From: Erythrocercus mccallii
Taxonomy: Eukaryota > Chordata > Aves > Passeriformes > Dicruridae
Assembly: GCA_013397435.1 (NCBI GenBank)
Contig: VZRG01000377.1
Span: forward strand, 62,001 to 126,000
Direction: 5' to 3'
Length of the DNA: 64,000 nt
Shown here: piece by piece, positions 37,801 to 49,800 of the stretch
How positions within the stretch are numbered: the first letter of the stretch is position 1
How the letters are laid out: each line of letters starts with the position of its first letter
Notes under the pieces: model-generated
What the model saw: only the letters and a program-made list of their open reading frames with translations
Database searches by the model: none
Told to the model about the DNA's origin: nothing
Made by a program: the position numbers and the translations under genes

Positions 37801-40800
37801 ATTCCACTGTCTATGTCGAATGCCTGAGCGAGAATCGCCTGGGAGTGAACATCACATGGAAGGCTCAGCTGGAAAACATCCCAACAGCTTCTCTCCCTGA
37901 CTTGCATGATATTGGTAATTTCTCTTTCTCTGATGTTTCCATGGATTAAACCTGATTCGCTTTTAATAATTTTGCCTCCCTTTTTTTATAACACTGGTGC
38001 TGTGTTTTTGAGCTTTTGGTGTTGATATATTTACCTTCTCAGGCTGTGACCATACAGGAAAGAAGCTATAATTGAATGATTCTTTCAGATAGGACTGCCT
38101 CTTCCAGCTGCCTTAAATAGGATTGAAAGTTACTTTATCGGGCATGAGCTGAACTATCCCAGATGTTAATTTCCATTGGATGAGTCCTCGGTGGTGGAAA
38201 AGTGTTTATATTCATTGTATTCAGAGAAACACAATTCACACATTGTCAAAAACTTAACTAATTTCTTCCAAGTTATTTTTTCTTTTTTTTTTTGTCTCTT
38301 TTTTCTATTAGTTGCATTACCTTTGACACTAAATAGTGATCCTTATTTCTGATGTCCTAGAGGAACTATACAGAGACCACTGACTGACAGATGTTTGTTG
38401 TGGTTTCCATGAGAATTAGGGATGGTGTAAGGAACTTCTTTCAATGCAGTCAGTATTTTCCTTCAAAATAAAAGATATTAAAAATATATCCCAAGTTCAA
38501 AGGCCCTCTGGGGGCAAATCAAGGATAGTGGCCTTTATCAAGAATAATGTGGCCAGCAGGACCAGGGCAGTGATTGTCCCCCACTGGATTGTTCCCCATT
38601 GTCCCCCATTGTCCTCCACTGGTGAGGCCACACCTCAAATCCTGTGTTAATTTTTGGACCTCTCTCATTTCAAAAAGGACACTGAAGTTCTAGAGCATGT
38701 TCAGAGTAGGGCAATGGAGCTGGAGAAGGGTCTGGGGCTCAGATCTGAGCAGTTGAGGGAGCTGGGGGTGTTCAGCCCGGAAAAAAGGGGAGATTTCATT
38801 GCTCTCTACAGCTGCCTGAAAGGAGGTGGGAGTCATTCTCTTCTCCCAGGTCTCAAGTGACAGGACAAGAGGAAATGGACTCAGATTGTCCCAGGGGAGG
38901 TTCAGATTAAATATCCGATTTTTTTCCGTTAAGAGAATGGTCATTGGAATAAACTGGCAGGGCAAATGGTGAAGTCACTGTCTCTGGCAATGTTCAAGGG
39001 GCATCTGGATGTGTCACTTGAGGATATCATTTAGGGGTGATTAGGGTACTTCTGGGTTGGTGGTTGGACTAGATAATCTTGAAGGTGTCTCCCAGCCTTG
39101 GTGAGGACCTGTGTGACCTTTTCTCCAGTTTTACTCCTTTGGAAGGGTGTTCCCAGCAGTAAACACAAATAGCTCTGTCTGCATGTGTTCTTCCTTCTGA
39201 CTTTGGGCTTGGAAATATGTGTCCTACAGCAATTTTCTTGATCAGAACTAAATTCAGAATCCTTGAGGACACAAGGCAGCTGCAGTGGTCCTGTAGTTCC
39301 TGGCTTTGCAGTTTGATATTGTTTACATCTGTTCAGTTCCATATTCTAAGGGAAACACAAAACACAGAATGATAGAATGGTTTGGCTTGGAAGGGACCTT
39401 TAAAGGTCATCTGTGCCAACACCCCTGCCATGGGCAGGGACATCTTCAACTCAGTAAGGGTCCTCAGAGTCCCCTCCAATTTGACCTTGAACATTTCCAG
39501 GGGTGAGGCATCTACTGCCTCTCTGGGCAACTTGGTCACCAAGTATTTCACCACCATCACTGTAAAAACTTCTTCCTTATATCTAATAAAAATTATATCT
39601 AATCTGAATTATATCTTATCTAATATTCCATTGCCCCTGTGAATATTCAAGCAGTTTGCAGAAAGTGAATCAAAGTATAAGTGTGTTTGGTTTTATATTC
39701 AACTTTTCTTTTGAAAGTGTTCCTCTCTGAGGGCATTGCCTTTTTGACCCTCCCCACACTATAAATTCCCTGCGAGGGAATGATTGTATGTATGTTTCAG
39801 AAGAGACAGAGCAGAACCTGCTCTCTTTATATAGTCATGGCACCATCATGTCCATGATGTTCCAACTTCCATTACTTGCTAAGGCAGCTCTGGGGCCTTC
39901 TGTTTGAGGTGTCTTTGGGTGTATTTAAACAGAGTAAAGTAAGACTATAATTTTAGAGATGCTGTACAGATTAATTATTCATTCATATGGTCTGCTGTTT
40001 GTAACTTGTATTTCTGCATCTGCCTCTTTTTTTAACTCCAACTTCATCATAACCACATTTCTATGTGATTATCCATTCCTGTATTATGGAAATATCTTTC
40101 ATGGTATTTTGTTCTATTTTTTTTCCCTCTTTAGAAAATGCAATTGTTGGGGAGAATCTCATTGGAACATTTATAAAAGAGATTAAGGATGGTGTTTTTC
40201 TGCTGTATTTGGATTCCAAGCAGTTCCTAGCAGATTCTGTCATTGATTTTCCCCGGGATGAAGAGTTTGATCTGTCTCCCCGTGTGCAGCTTGGATGTAG
40301 AAGAGGGTTTCGAAGAATTTCATCTCCTGGGAAAGCAGGCCCTAATTCACAAGGATGTGGTATGTCTCATTTTTAGCTTTCCATTCTTAGGTGTTGTCAG
40401 GAATCAGTATAAAGCTGAAATTAGAAAGTCATCAGTGAACTTGTGTTTAAGGTTCATATTTGAAAGGTGTGAGGCACCAATTTGAATGGGAGAGATGGGA
40501 ATTAGTGCTTTGCTTACTATTCAGTCCTTGTGTTGAACCAATAATTTGGAAATAGGCATCATGGCACTGACATTGTATAGAAAGTTTTGTAAATATTTTT
40601 GAGATTTTTGTAAGCATTTTAGATCTGTCTGGTAATAGGTCATTCTGTAATGCACATGATCCTTAGTAAGAGGATTTCACAAAGATAACATAGCCAGAGC
40701 TTCAGATAATGATACATTACCCAGAATAGAAACCTAGATGCAGAAATGCTAAAAGTCCTGAGATTGTGAATTCCTGGGCCAAGTCCAGCCAGCTCAGATG

Positions 40801-43800
40801 GAATCTTTTTTGATGCTGGCCAACACCCAGACCTAACTGCACTTCTGCCCTCTTTTCTTCTTCTTTCCTTCTGTTTAGTCTGCTTCCCTGGAACAGGGTT
40901 CCTTTCTGCCAGCATCCTGCTTAGGGCTGCCAAACCTGCCTTTTCCATAGCTCCCCATGGATGTGCCAAGATGTCCTTGGTACCAGGTCATGTTGCCAAG
41001 GTGCCTTTGCCTTAACAGCCCCGCTCTTGTTTCTATCAACACCAACCTTCCTGCAGATCCTGATTGTTCTTGTTGGCACACTTGTCCTCAATAAGTCCAT
41101 GTCTCATTTATGCCAGTTTGGGATATCTATATATAGATATCAGTATATCTAGCCTTTTTTTTTTTTTAATGTAGGGAACAGAGGAGAGATGTACCACTTG
41201 TAGGTATAAGATAACAGAAGCAAGTATTGGATACATTTTCCAATGTTGGGAATATTTTCAGATACTCATCACTTCATTGCTATGAACCAAGTCAGAATAT
41301 GTGAAAAAACTTATGTCCCTTTTTGGTGTGGTGTTTCTCTTTAAGTTCAGAGAGTTTCCTAATGCCTGGATAAGATAATCAATCAAGAGATGAACCACTT
41401 TTGAACTGCTGCAGTTTCCAGCCTGGACCTTTAAGGATAAATTGGCTGCAGGTTCAGTTCATCTCCACAGTCTGAAACACAGTCAGATCTGGGTTATTTA
41501 AACACATGCAGAAAAAAATATCAATTCCTGCTGAGTCCAGAGTCGTAACAACCTGCAGCTACTTAACAAGATGTAGTGTTGTGTGGCTTAAAGGTATCAT
41601 TATTTTTTAAGTAGAATCCATTACTTAGAGAAGAACAAGAATTGGATCTTTCTGCCAAATACTGCCTGCCAGGCATAAAGGCCTCTACGAAGCAGTGAAT
41701 TAAATTGCCTTGTGAGTTAATTCATGCATATTTGAATGAGCTAGCTTTGGAAAATGTCACTCAGTAAAACAGACATCATAGATATGTGGAAAGGAGATAG
41801 TTTCTGCTTCAGCCTTTGACAGAGATTTCATACTCTAAGCTATCATGCTGTACCTGCTGCTGCACACTGGTTTGTGTAGCAGGGCTGCATATTTTATTCT
41901 GAACAGGGAACTTAAGAATTCAGGTTCTGGTTCTTCCTATATATATGCATATATCCTGCTCATTCATCCTGTCTGGATCTGTTTCCTCACTAATAGTAGG
42001 GACAATTAGTAAGAAGCATCGCCTGTTACTACAGAAAGCAAAGTTGTATGAGGGTGGCAGAGATTCTTTAGTCTCTTCTCTTCTCTTCTCTTCTCTTCTC
42101 TTCTCTTCTCTTCTCTTCTCTTCTCTTCTCTTCTCTTCTCTTCTCTTCTCTTCTCTTCTCTTCTCTTCTCCTTATTCTGGCTTGTTCTTGAAATATAAAT
42201 TGTGTTTTCAGATCTTGATCTTTTTGATTTGTCTGGTTTTATTTCACTGTCAATGTCATTGCTTTTCCTTCAGGAAGTATGGTCAGCTCAGTAGTGACAG
42301 GTTTCTGGTGTTCTCAATAAGCTTAATATATTTATCTCTAAATATGCAACTTACATGAATCTGCCTCTTTGTCTCTTGTGTTTTCCTTACAGTTATCTGT
42401 TTGTTTAGGTTTGCATCTATTGTTCATGTTTTCCTGTCTGTAAAATGATAACATATGATAACATTTATCATGTGTTAGTTTTTCTTACATGACATTTTTT
42501 CTTAGTCTCAGCCTTACATTGAGTTATGTTATGTCAAGTCACAGGTATCTATGAATACAATTCCTTAAGAGTTGGGGGTAACAATATTATTTTAGCTAAA
42601 TTTTAATAGTAGAAAAAGCACTTTCTTTTTCTAAGGTATGAGTTAAAACTAGGAGAGTTGGAAACTGTTCAGAAGGACTTTAGGAACATAACCCTTCTCC
42701 CCCATTTATTTCAGGACAAAACCTAAAGGTTGTTTGTAAATTGGCTTTTTCTTATTGTACATTTTTATGCTGGTCCTTTTTATTTAAAATGCTTGACAAT
42801 TCCATCAGTGTCGCTTTAAACATAACCCAGATGAAAGAACTGCATTTATAGCTCATTGGCAGCTCAAGACTTCATTTCTAATAATCTATATCCAGAATCT
42901 GATATCCCAAAGTTTTCCAGTATCCCTGGAGGGAAGAAGGAGCAGGGCAAGCGTTGGGCAGGTATCAGTTGGGACAGTTTTTGAACTTGCTCAGTGTAGT
43001 GAGAGCTGAGGCTTCTGTGAAGGGTGGTATTCCTGTGAATCACTTCAGTGAGCTTCTCCTTAGCCTGGGTTTTGCAGCTTGTTCCCCTGGTACACAGAAG
43101 CCCAAGACCAGTTAGACCAGATTCAAAATTTCATATGCAGGAGCAAGGGATGATTTTTTTCCTTACCTTATCTGTCTCACTGGTAACACTTAGGTCTGAG
43201 ATTCTGGTTGAAAATTGTTCTCTAGTTTCTTATGTTGTTAAAATGTATTAATGTTAATGCTTGGAAGAAGTGCAATGTAATGGTTTGTCTCATTTGTAGG
43301 GTCAAACTGAACCTACAAGTGATGGTGTCAGCATGGCCTGTAGCTGAAGTGATAGGTCACTCCAAGAATTACAGCGTTTAGGAAATGTGATTCTTCACCA
43401 ACTTTTTTTACTGTTCTTTGTGCCCTTTTGTCAATCCAACATGTGAAATGAAAGGCAATTTTTCTTGCTCAAAATGTGATAGGAGACACAGATGTTTCAT
43501 ATTGTGACTAAAACTACACAAAACAGGAGAATGCTTTGGAAAGCTTAATTTGTTTCTTTTAAAATTTTATTTGCTTAATTAGCCTCTTCATGCATTGCAT
43601 TTTTTCTTCAATTTAGACATGGATTTCTCATTTCAATTTAATTTCTGCTGTTGTTCAATGAGTATTATGCTTTCTGCATGTGTTGGAAATTGTCTTTAAA
43701 ACGTATCAGACACTCTTGTGTATTAGATGATGAGTTTTTGAAAGGAGAATTCTGACTGATCCAGGATTCTTTACATTCTGTAATTGATTTTAGATATGTG

Positions 43801-46800
43801 TTTTACCCAGAGTAATTGCCTTGATGTGTATTAGGAGAAAAATTTCAGTCTCACGGTTGTATCCTCCCAGACCTTCCCACTGGACTATTTACAGCAGATG
43901 AAGGAAGATATAATGATTTTCCTAGTATCCCTCTTTTTAGTCTATTATAATTTAGGCAGTCCCATGAGTTGAATTAATTTGCATTCTAGTTTGTTGACCA
44001 GAACAGCAATTCATCATATGGGTTGTAGTGAGAATGGCCAATATTCCATTACTGTTTCTCTCTCGTGGAAGCTTAAACTTCTGTCAGGATGCAGAAATAA
44101 AGTTTTGCACCTTGTCAAAGTCCCAAAATATACATTTGATAGTGTTTTGAAAGAAATGTACATCTGGGTACATCTGGTACATCTGGGAAGCAGCTGTGAA
44201 ATAACAAGCAGGGGTATTGTCCTGCAAATATGTCTGTGGCTCTTCTGATTTAATGTTCATTTGAATGCTCTGGAGGGAAAGGAAGTATTCCATGATATCT
44301 CAGAAGACAAGAATTTTCTCTGTAATATGCAACAGGTCAGCTAGAAATATTGCTCCTGATTGTTTTGAAAATTATATAGATACAGACTAAGAACATCACT
44401 AAGAACCCAGTTTTGTTTTGTGTTTGGGTTGTCATGTGCACAACTAGTGACTTTTAATCCAGCCGTTACTGTTTAGTTTGGAAGTGCTTAAAAAAAATTT
44501 CTTTACCAGGAATTCTGAATAAAAGTTACCATATGGTGAATTTCTGTATGATGGTTTTGGAGTTCCTGCTCCTGTTCGTGTTTGTAGTGTTAGAAGCTAC
44601 TCTTTTTGTACTTGTCTTCCTTTGTTTTCATATCCCAACTCATCCACCTGCATTATCTTATTACAAATGGATTTGACAGTTGAAAATCAGGCCTGGACTT
44701 GGAGTTTCTATGAGCTTCATGTGCTCTAATTCAAGAACAGATTTTGGGTGATCTCAGAAAACATATCACAGCCTGTATTCCTGTAATTGATGAGTTTAAT
44801 GATCACTTAAGGAGTGTTTACTGTGTTATACCACTTAGAAATACATATATTAAGTGCTTGAAGCCTATGGTAAATTTATCAGCATTATAAATATATTTAT
44901 ATATAAATATATAAATATATAAATATATAAATATATAAATATATAATTATACACATTATGTGTCTATGTGTGTATATATGTACATTTATATATATACCCA
45001 CACATATGTGTGCAAATGCCAGAAGTGGTTGAATTCCAAATGAGTAATAAGGTGATTGTTCTCCTTGCAGTTGTTTGTCCTCCGGGCAGTTATTTCCAGG
45101 ACGATGAATGCATTCCCTGCCCTCTTGGCTACTATCAGTATCAGACAGGACATTCCTTCTGTATCAAGTGTCCTGTGGGCAAAACTACCAACTCCTATGG
45201 GGCAATCAGTGCTGATCACTGTAAGTTGAACTCATTTTTTCCATATCCTTTATTTTCTGGCTTCAAATATCTAATGATTTTTTAAAATTATTATTCATCT
45301 CTAAGTTTTTTTAAAAAAATTATATCCACCCTCTGGGGGTTTTTGGATGGATATGATCTATTCTTCATACATTCAAAAAAGCATTTTACAAAGTACAAGC
45401 TGTCTGGTGTTTTGACCAAAAATGCATGAGAAACAAGTGATCAGTCTCATCCAGGATGTTGTGGTTCCTCTAGACATGTTCACTGTCCTCAGGAATGATA
45501 ACTGGGTGTTCAGTATCAGTAAGAAACTTCTTATGAAGTTCATTTATTGTCACTTTAGTGAACACTTAAATAGGTTTTTTGTGCAGCTCTTTCCCCTGCA
45601 AATACAAATGCTTCTCACAAAGCAACTATTGAAATGTTCACTAAAGCTAGCAAATTCAGCTTAAGTGATTTGTTTTTTTCATGCAGTTCTATACAGAAAA
45701 TCAGATATTAGGTCCAAATTCAGTTTTGTCTACAGAATTATCTTATATAAAATAAGATTTAAATAAGAGTACCAAGAATGGGCTTCTTGGGAACTGTCAT
45801 TGAGTATATCATCCACGTCATTCCTTTTCAACCTATTTGTTCTCTTAGGTGGGATAAACCTCCCATTTTTATTGTAATGTATCCCAACATCAATTTCCAT
45901 GTGTTCCCTTGCTAGGTATTGGACTTGTGTCCTTAAGAGTTTTCTCCTTAGGGTTTAAAAACTTACACTTGCAATTTTCTTTGCTAAACCTGCTCCCTGC
46001 TGGGTTTCCACTTGACCTTTGTGCTGCACCTCAGTGCCAGCCCTCTCCAAAAGGCCAGGTTATACATTACCTTTCTACTTTCTGCAATTCCCTCCTGTCT
46101 CCTTGCAGTCTGAAGAGTTTTTCCTGAATTAATTGGTGTGATAGCTCTTCTTGTTGCTCACAACATTCCACACATCCACTGCAGCAGTCGTTGAACAAAC
46201 CTGTATGAAAGTACAGTTCCTTCTTTATACTTTGATTAACAACACTGGAAATATATCAACAGTTTTGATGCATGACAGAGAATCCAAGAAATGTTTGAAA
46301 CACAAATTGAAGTAGCAACAAAGCAGTGAGCCTACCATGCTTCAGAGCATGAAATACTGTGCAAATCTTAGTTTAATTTTCAGTGAAGTCTCTGCTGTGC
46401 TAAGGAGACTTTTGTCCCACAGCACTGAAACATTGTCCTACTGCATTGACAGGACCAGAGGCTGCACAGGAGGTTCCCTCTGAACATCAGAAAATGTTTT
46501 TGCTGTGGGAACTACCAAGCACTGGCTCGGGTTGCCCAGGGAGGTTGTAGAGTCCTTGGAGTTGGGCAAAACCCATCTGGAGATGTTCCTGGGCAGCCAG
46601 CTCTGGGTGGCCCTGCCTGAGCAGAGGGCTCCGACCTTATGACCTCCAGAGCTCCTGTCCCATCTCTGAATTCTGTAAAACCCATTGACAGCATCATCAA
46701 ACAATAAAAGCACTTTTCTCCCTTCCCTTGCTCTCTTGTCCCAGGTGTCACATCCTGCCAGAGCAATGAGCAGGGCCTGCAGTGTGGTGAAGATGGCCAG

Positions 46801-49800
46801 TACAGACCTTCCCAGCAAGACCCTGACACCAAGAAATCCTTCTGTGTCGACAGCTTTGGAGCAGCACTGGACTGGACTGAAACAGAGGATCTCCTCACGG
46901 ATGAGCAGTGCCTGGGTAAGTGGCAGAAGGATATTTTGGATATGCTTTGACCCCACATAGGTGAAACTTCTTTATGAAGAGACTAATCACTCCACAGCTT
47001 ATGGGGATTCACTGTCCCATAGTTATTCGCTTTCCCAAGCTTGTGGTCTCTGCCGTAAGCTACATTCCTCCTTAGTTTTGGATTTCTTGACTACATTGGG
47101 GAAGTTATTACTGGTAAGGGAAAAGAGAGAAGCAGGTTTCCTGCACTCTCAGATGGCTGCCAGCTTTTGATGTGTGCTGACCTTGTACTCTCTGCTTGGA
47201 AACCCAAAAGAATAATGAGAGGGCTAATGAGAAAGAAGCAGAATTATTAATTTCCTTGTAAAATCATCCCTCATCTGTGTATTCATGGGAAATAGACTGT
47301 TTTCAGAAACGACCTCACAGCCAAAACATAACATCACCCTCTGGTCCCCTGCTGTAAGGTATCTAACTTGGGGAACACATCCTTACAGGCTGGAGGTTAC
47401 TTCTACTTGAATACAGCTGCAAAATGCTGGTTTTCAAGGATCAGAAACTTAAAAAAACCAAAGTAATCTATCAAACAGTCCCCAGACTGCCTGCAGTAAG
47501 GTTTAATTACGCCTCTCAGCCTCAAAGCTTTTGCTTTTTCCCAGAAGTTTTTATATGCTCATCATATGATTGGTATTGAATTTAATGGAATATTCTGTTA
47601 AGAAACTGATGTCATGGTATGCTTTGGATTAGACAATGTCTTATGACAAGTGTGATCAGTGGAAGGAGCGTGAAAAGTAAAGTCTGCAGTTGTGAAGATG
47701 TTACAAAGCTATCTTGAGTTAAAAGAATTCTTTTTTTCCACTGAGCCTACTCAGAGACTGATCACAGTTGTGAACATGAGGTGAAAGCCTCTGTTGCTCT
47801 CAATCACGGAGTAGTTGGGATGTTTCTCTGCAGGGAGGACTCAGGATCTCAATTCTCCTGTCACCATGAGCTTTCCTGCTTGGGCATTTCTGACTGTCCA
47901 GGATGGAGCAGTTGTAGATATTTGTGCTTGATTTTGTGGCTCGTGCTGGAAGATCTCACTACAGATATTGGCGACTGTTGAAAATTCATTTATGACAGTT
48001 TAAAAACACAGCAACAATGTGTCATAGAATCACAGAATGGTTTGTGCTGGAAGGGACCTTAAAGACCATCTTGTTCCAGCACCCCTGCCATGGGCAAGGA
48101 TGCCACCTAAAAGATCAGGTTGCTCAGGGCCCCATGAACACCTAAGAAATCTGTTTACTTGCTTGGGTTTTAAATAATAATTTTATGGCTTATTTAATTT
48201 TTTTCCTTTAAAGATCATGCTTCATTTCCTGAAAGCATAATGTGAAGTCAAACTGTTTATCTCTATTTTTGCTTTTTCTCCTGCCTCTACTATTTCCCTT
48301 AATTGAATTCAGCACACAGCAAGACAGTAGGGGCTAAAGGCTGATTTTGCTTTGACAAGAGGTAGGCAGTTGGGAAGAGTCACCAAAACCCAGCTGGTCT
48401 TTGGTTTTTGAGTCTCCAGACAGAAGAATTGCCTTGTATGAATGCAGGGGAGTAAGCTGTAACAACCATTGCTAGCGATTACTGTTCTCTCTCTTGTTAT
48501 ATTTTAGGCCACTTAACATTACACTTAACATTTATTACTCAACATTTATTACATATAGGTTGGGACTAGGTGATCTTGAAGTTCCTTCCTGAGCTATTCC
48601 ATTCTATGATTCTGTAATTACAGCAACAGAAGGGCCTAGAGCTTTGCTCTAGTGATAAGTGAGATAGAGAATTTCTGCTCTGCACTAAGCCTGTGAAATG
48701 GCTTTATGACTACAACTTTTTTTATCTTTCTTTGTACTAAAAAACAAAACTCAAGAATTTTAAAAAGGCATTTTTTCTGTTATTTTTCAGTGCTTTCAGT
48801 TTACTGTTTCATTACACTATCTTCTCTCTACTTTTCTCCCATATTATTGTATTCAATATATATGATATTAAATAATATTGTATTCAATAATATGGGAGAT
48901 AAACAGAGAAAAAAGATTTTCTCTTGAAAATGGAGAAGTGGGATGAAGCCAGAATTAGAGGGAAAAATCAGAAGAAAAGAAAAGCATTTGAGAATGTAAT
49001 TTTTTAAATTTAAATATTGGCACAGAAATGAGGGCAGCTTTTAAACAGGCATCCGTGCAAGTTGCAGATGCAGAAGGGATTCAGTTTTGTGCATGAATTA
49101 GCTAATGCTTGGTTTTTTGCGCCCTGTATTTCTAGTAAGGAAAAAACTTCCACTTCTGCTTGCACAGTATTTCTTCCTTGTCCCTATCCTAACTGGAATG
49201 CAAGGATTTTCTTGTGCTAGGCATTTGACAAACCCATGAGGATTTTTTCCTGAGCAGAAATGGTGGTTTTATCAAAAGCACCTGCTGGCTCAGCCCTGAC
49301 AGCAGTGGACATTTGCTTCTGATTCAGCCCTGACTCTTTTGCTGTAAGAGTACAAATGGTTATTTTAAGAACTTATCCATGATTTTGTTTCATGGTTTAT
49401 CCAGACATTTCAGGGAGAGAGGGCTGTGATCCCCTGGCCAGACTGCTGTGTCCATGAGCCCAGAGGGAAGAGGGGCTGAGCTTCCAGCTCTTCCATGTGC
49501 AGACGTGTTAGAACTCTGGAGGCTGAATATTTCTGAAGTTGAGTGGTAGCACTGAGGTTGTGGGTGTGTAGTTTGAATAGTATTGTGTGATCTCACAGGA
49601 TGAAAAACTTAGATTTGGGATTTTAGTATATAGTGATATATGGGGCAAGATGGAGGATTTTGGGCATTGTCTAAGTCCCTCTTCTTCATCTTCTTCCTTC
49701 TTCTTCATGGGTTTGGGTGGTTTTCTGTAATTGGTTAATAAAGTCCTAAATGACTTCAGGTGGTTAGTTATTGGGTTTAAAGTAAAAATAATTTAGGTGG

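Larger units (their letters stand above)
37915..40134 (+). other. TG: TG intron 19
   Basis: GT-AG intron of 2220 bases. It contains a long sense CR1 (about 38470-39085) and an antisense CR1 (39365-39645) with their 3' ends facing each other. T-rich tract at 38274-38306. Confidence 0.8.
40360..45070 (+). other. TG: TG intron 20
   Basis: The longest intron in the window (4711 bases, GT-AG). It contains the CTTCT microsatellite (42072-42171) and AT octamer repeats close to the 3' splice site (44889-44950). No exon, RNA gene or CR1 recognised. Confidence 0.8.

Noticed and set aside
38654..39642. Open frames on both strands
   Set aside because: They overlie CR1 fragments; they are remnants or chance frames of the repeat, not host genes.
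41945..42358. 137-codon open frame with repeated Ser-Leu-Leu-Phe
   Set aside because: Produced by the CTTCT microsatellite, which has no stop codons in that frame.
46438..46956. 172-codon and 148-codon open frames on the - strand
   Set aside because: They run through the antisense of a CR1 fragment and TG exon 22; overlapping frames of similar length show that there is no coding signal.
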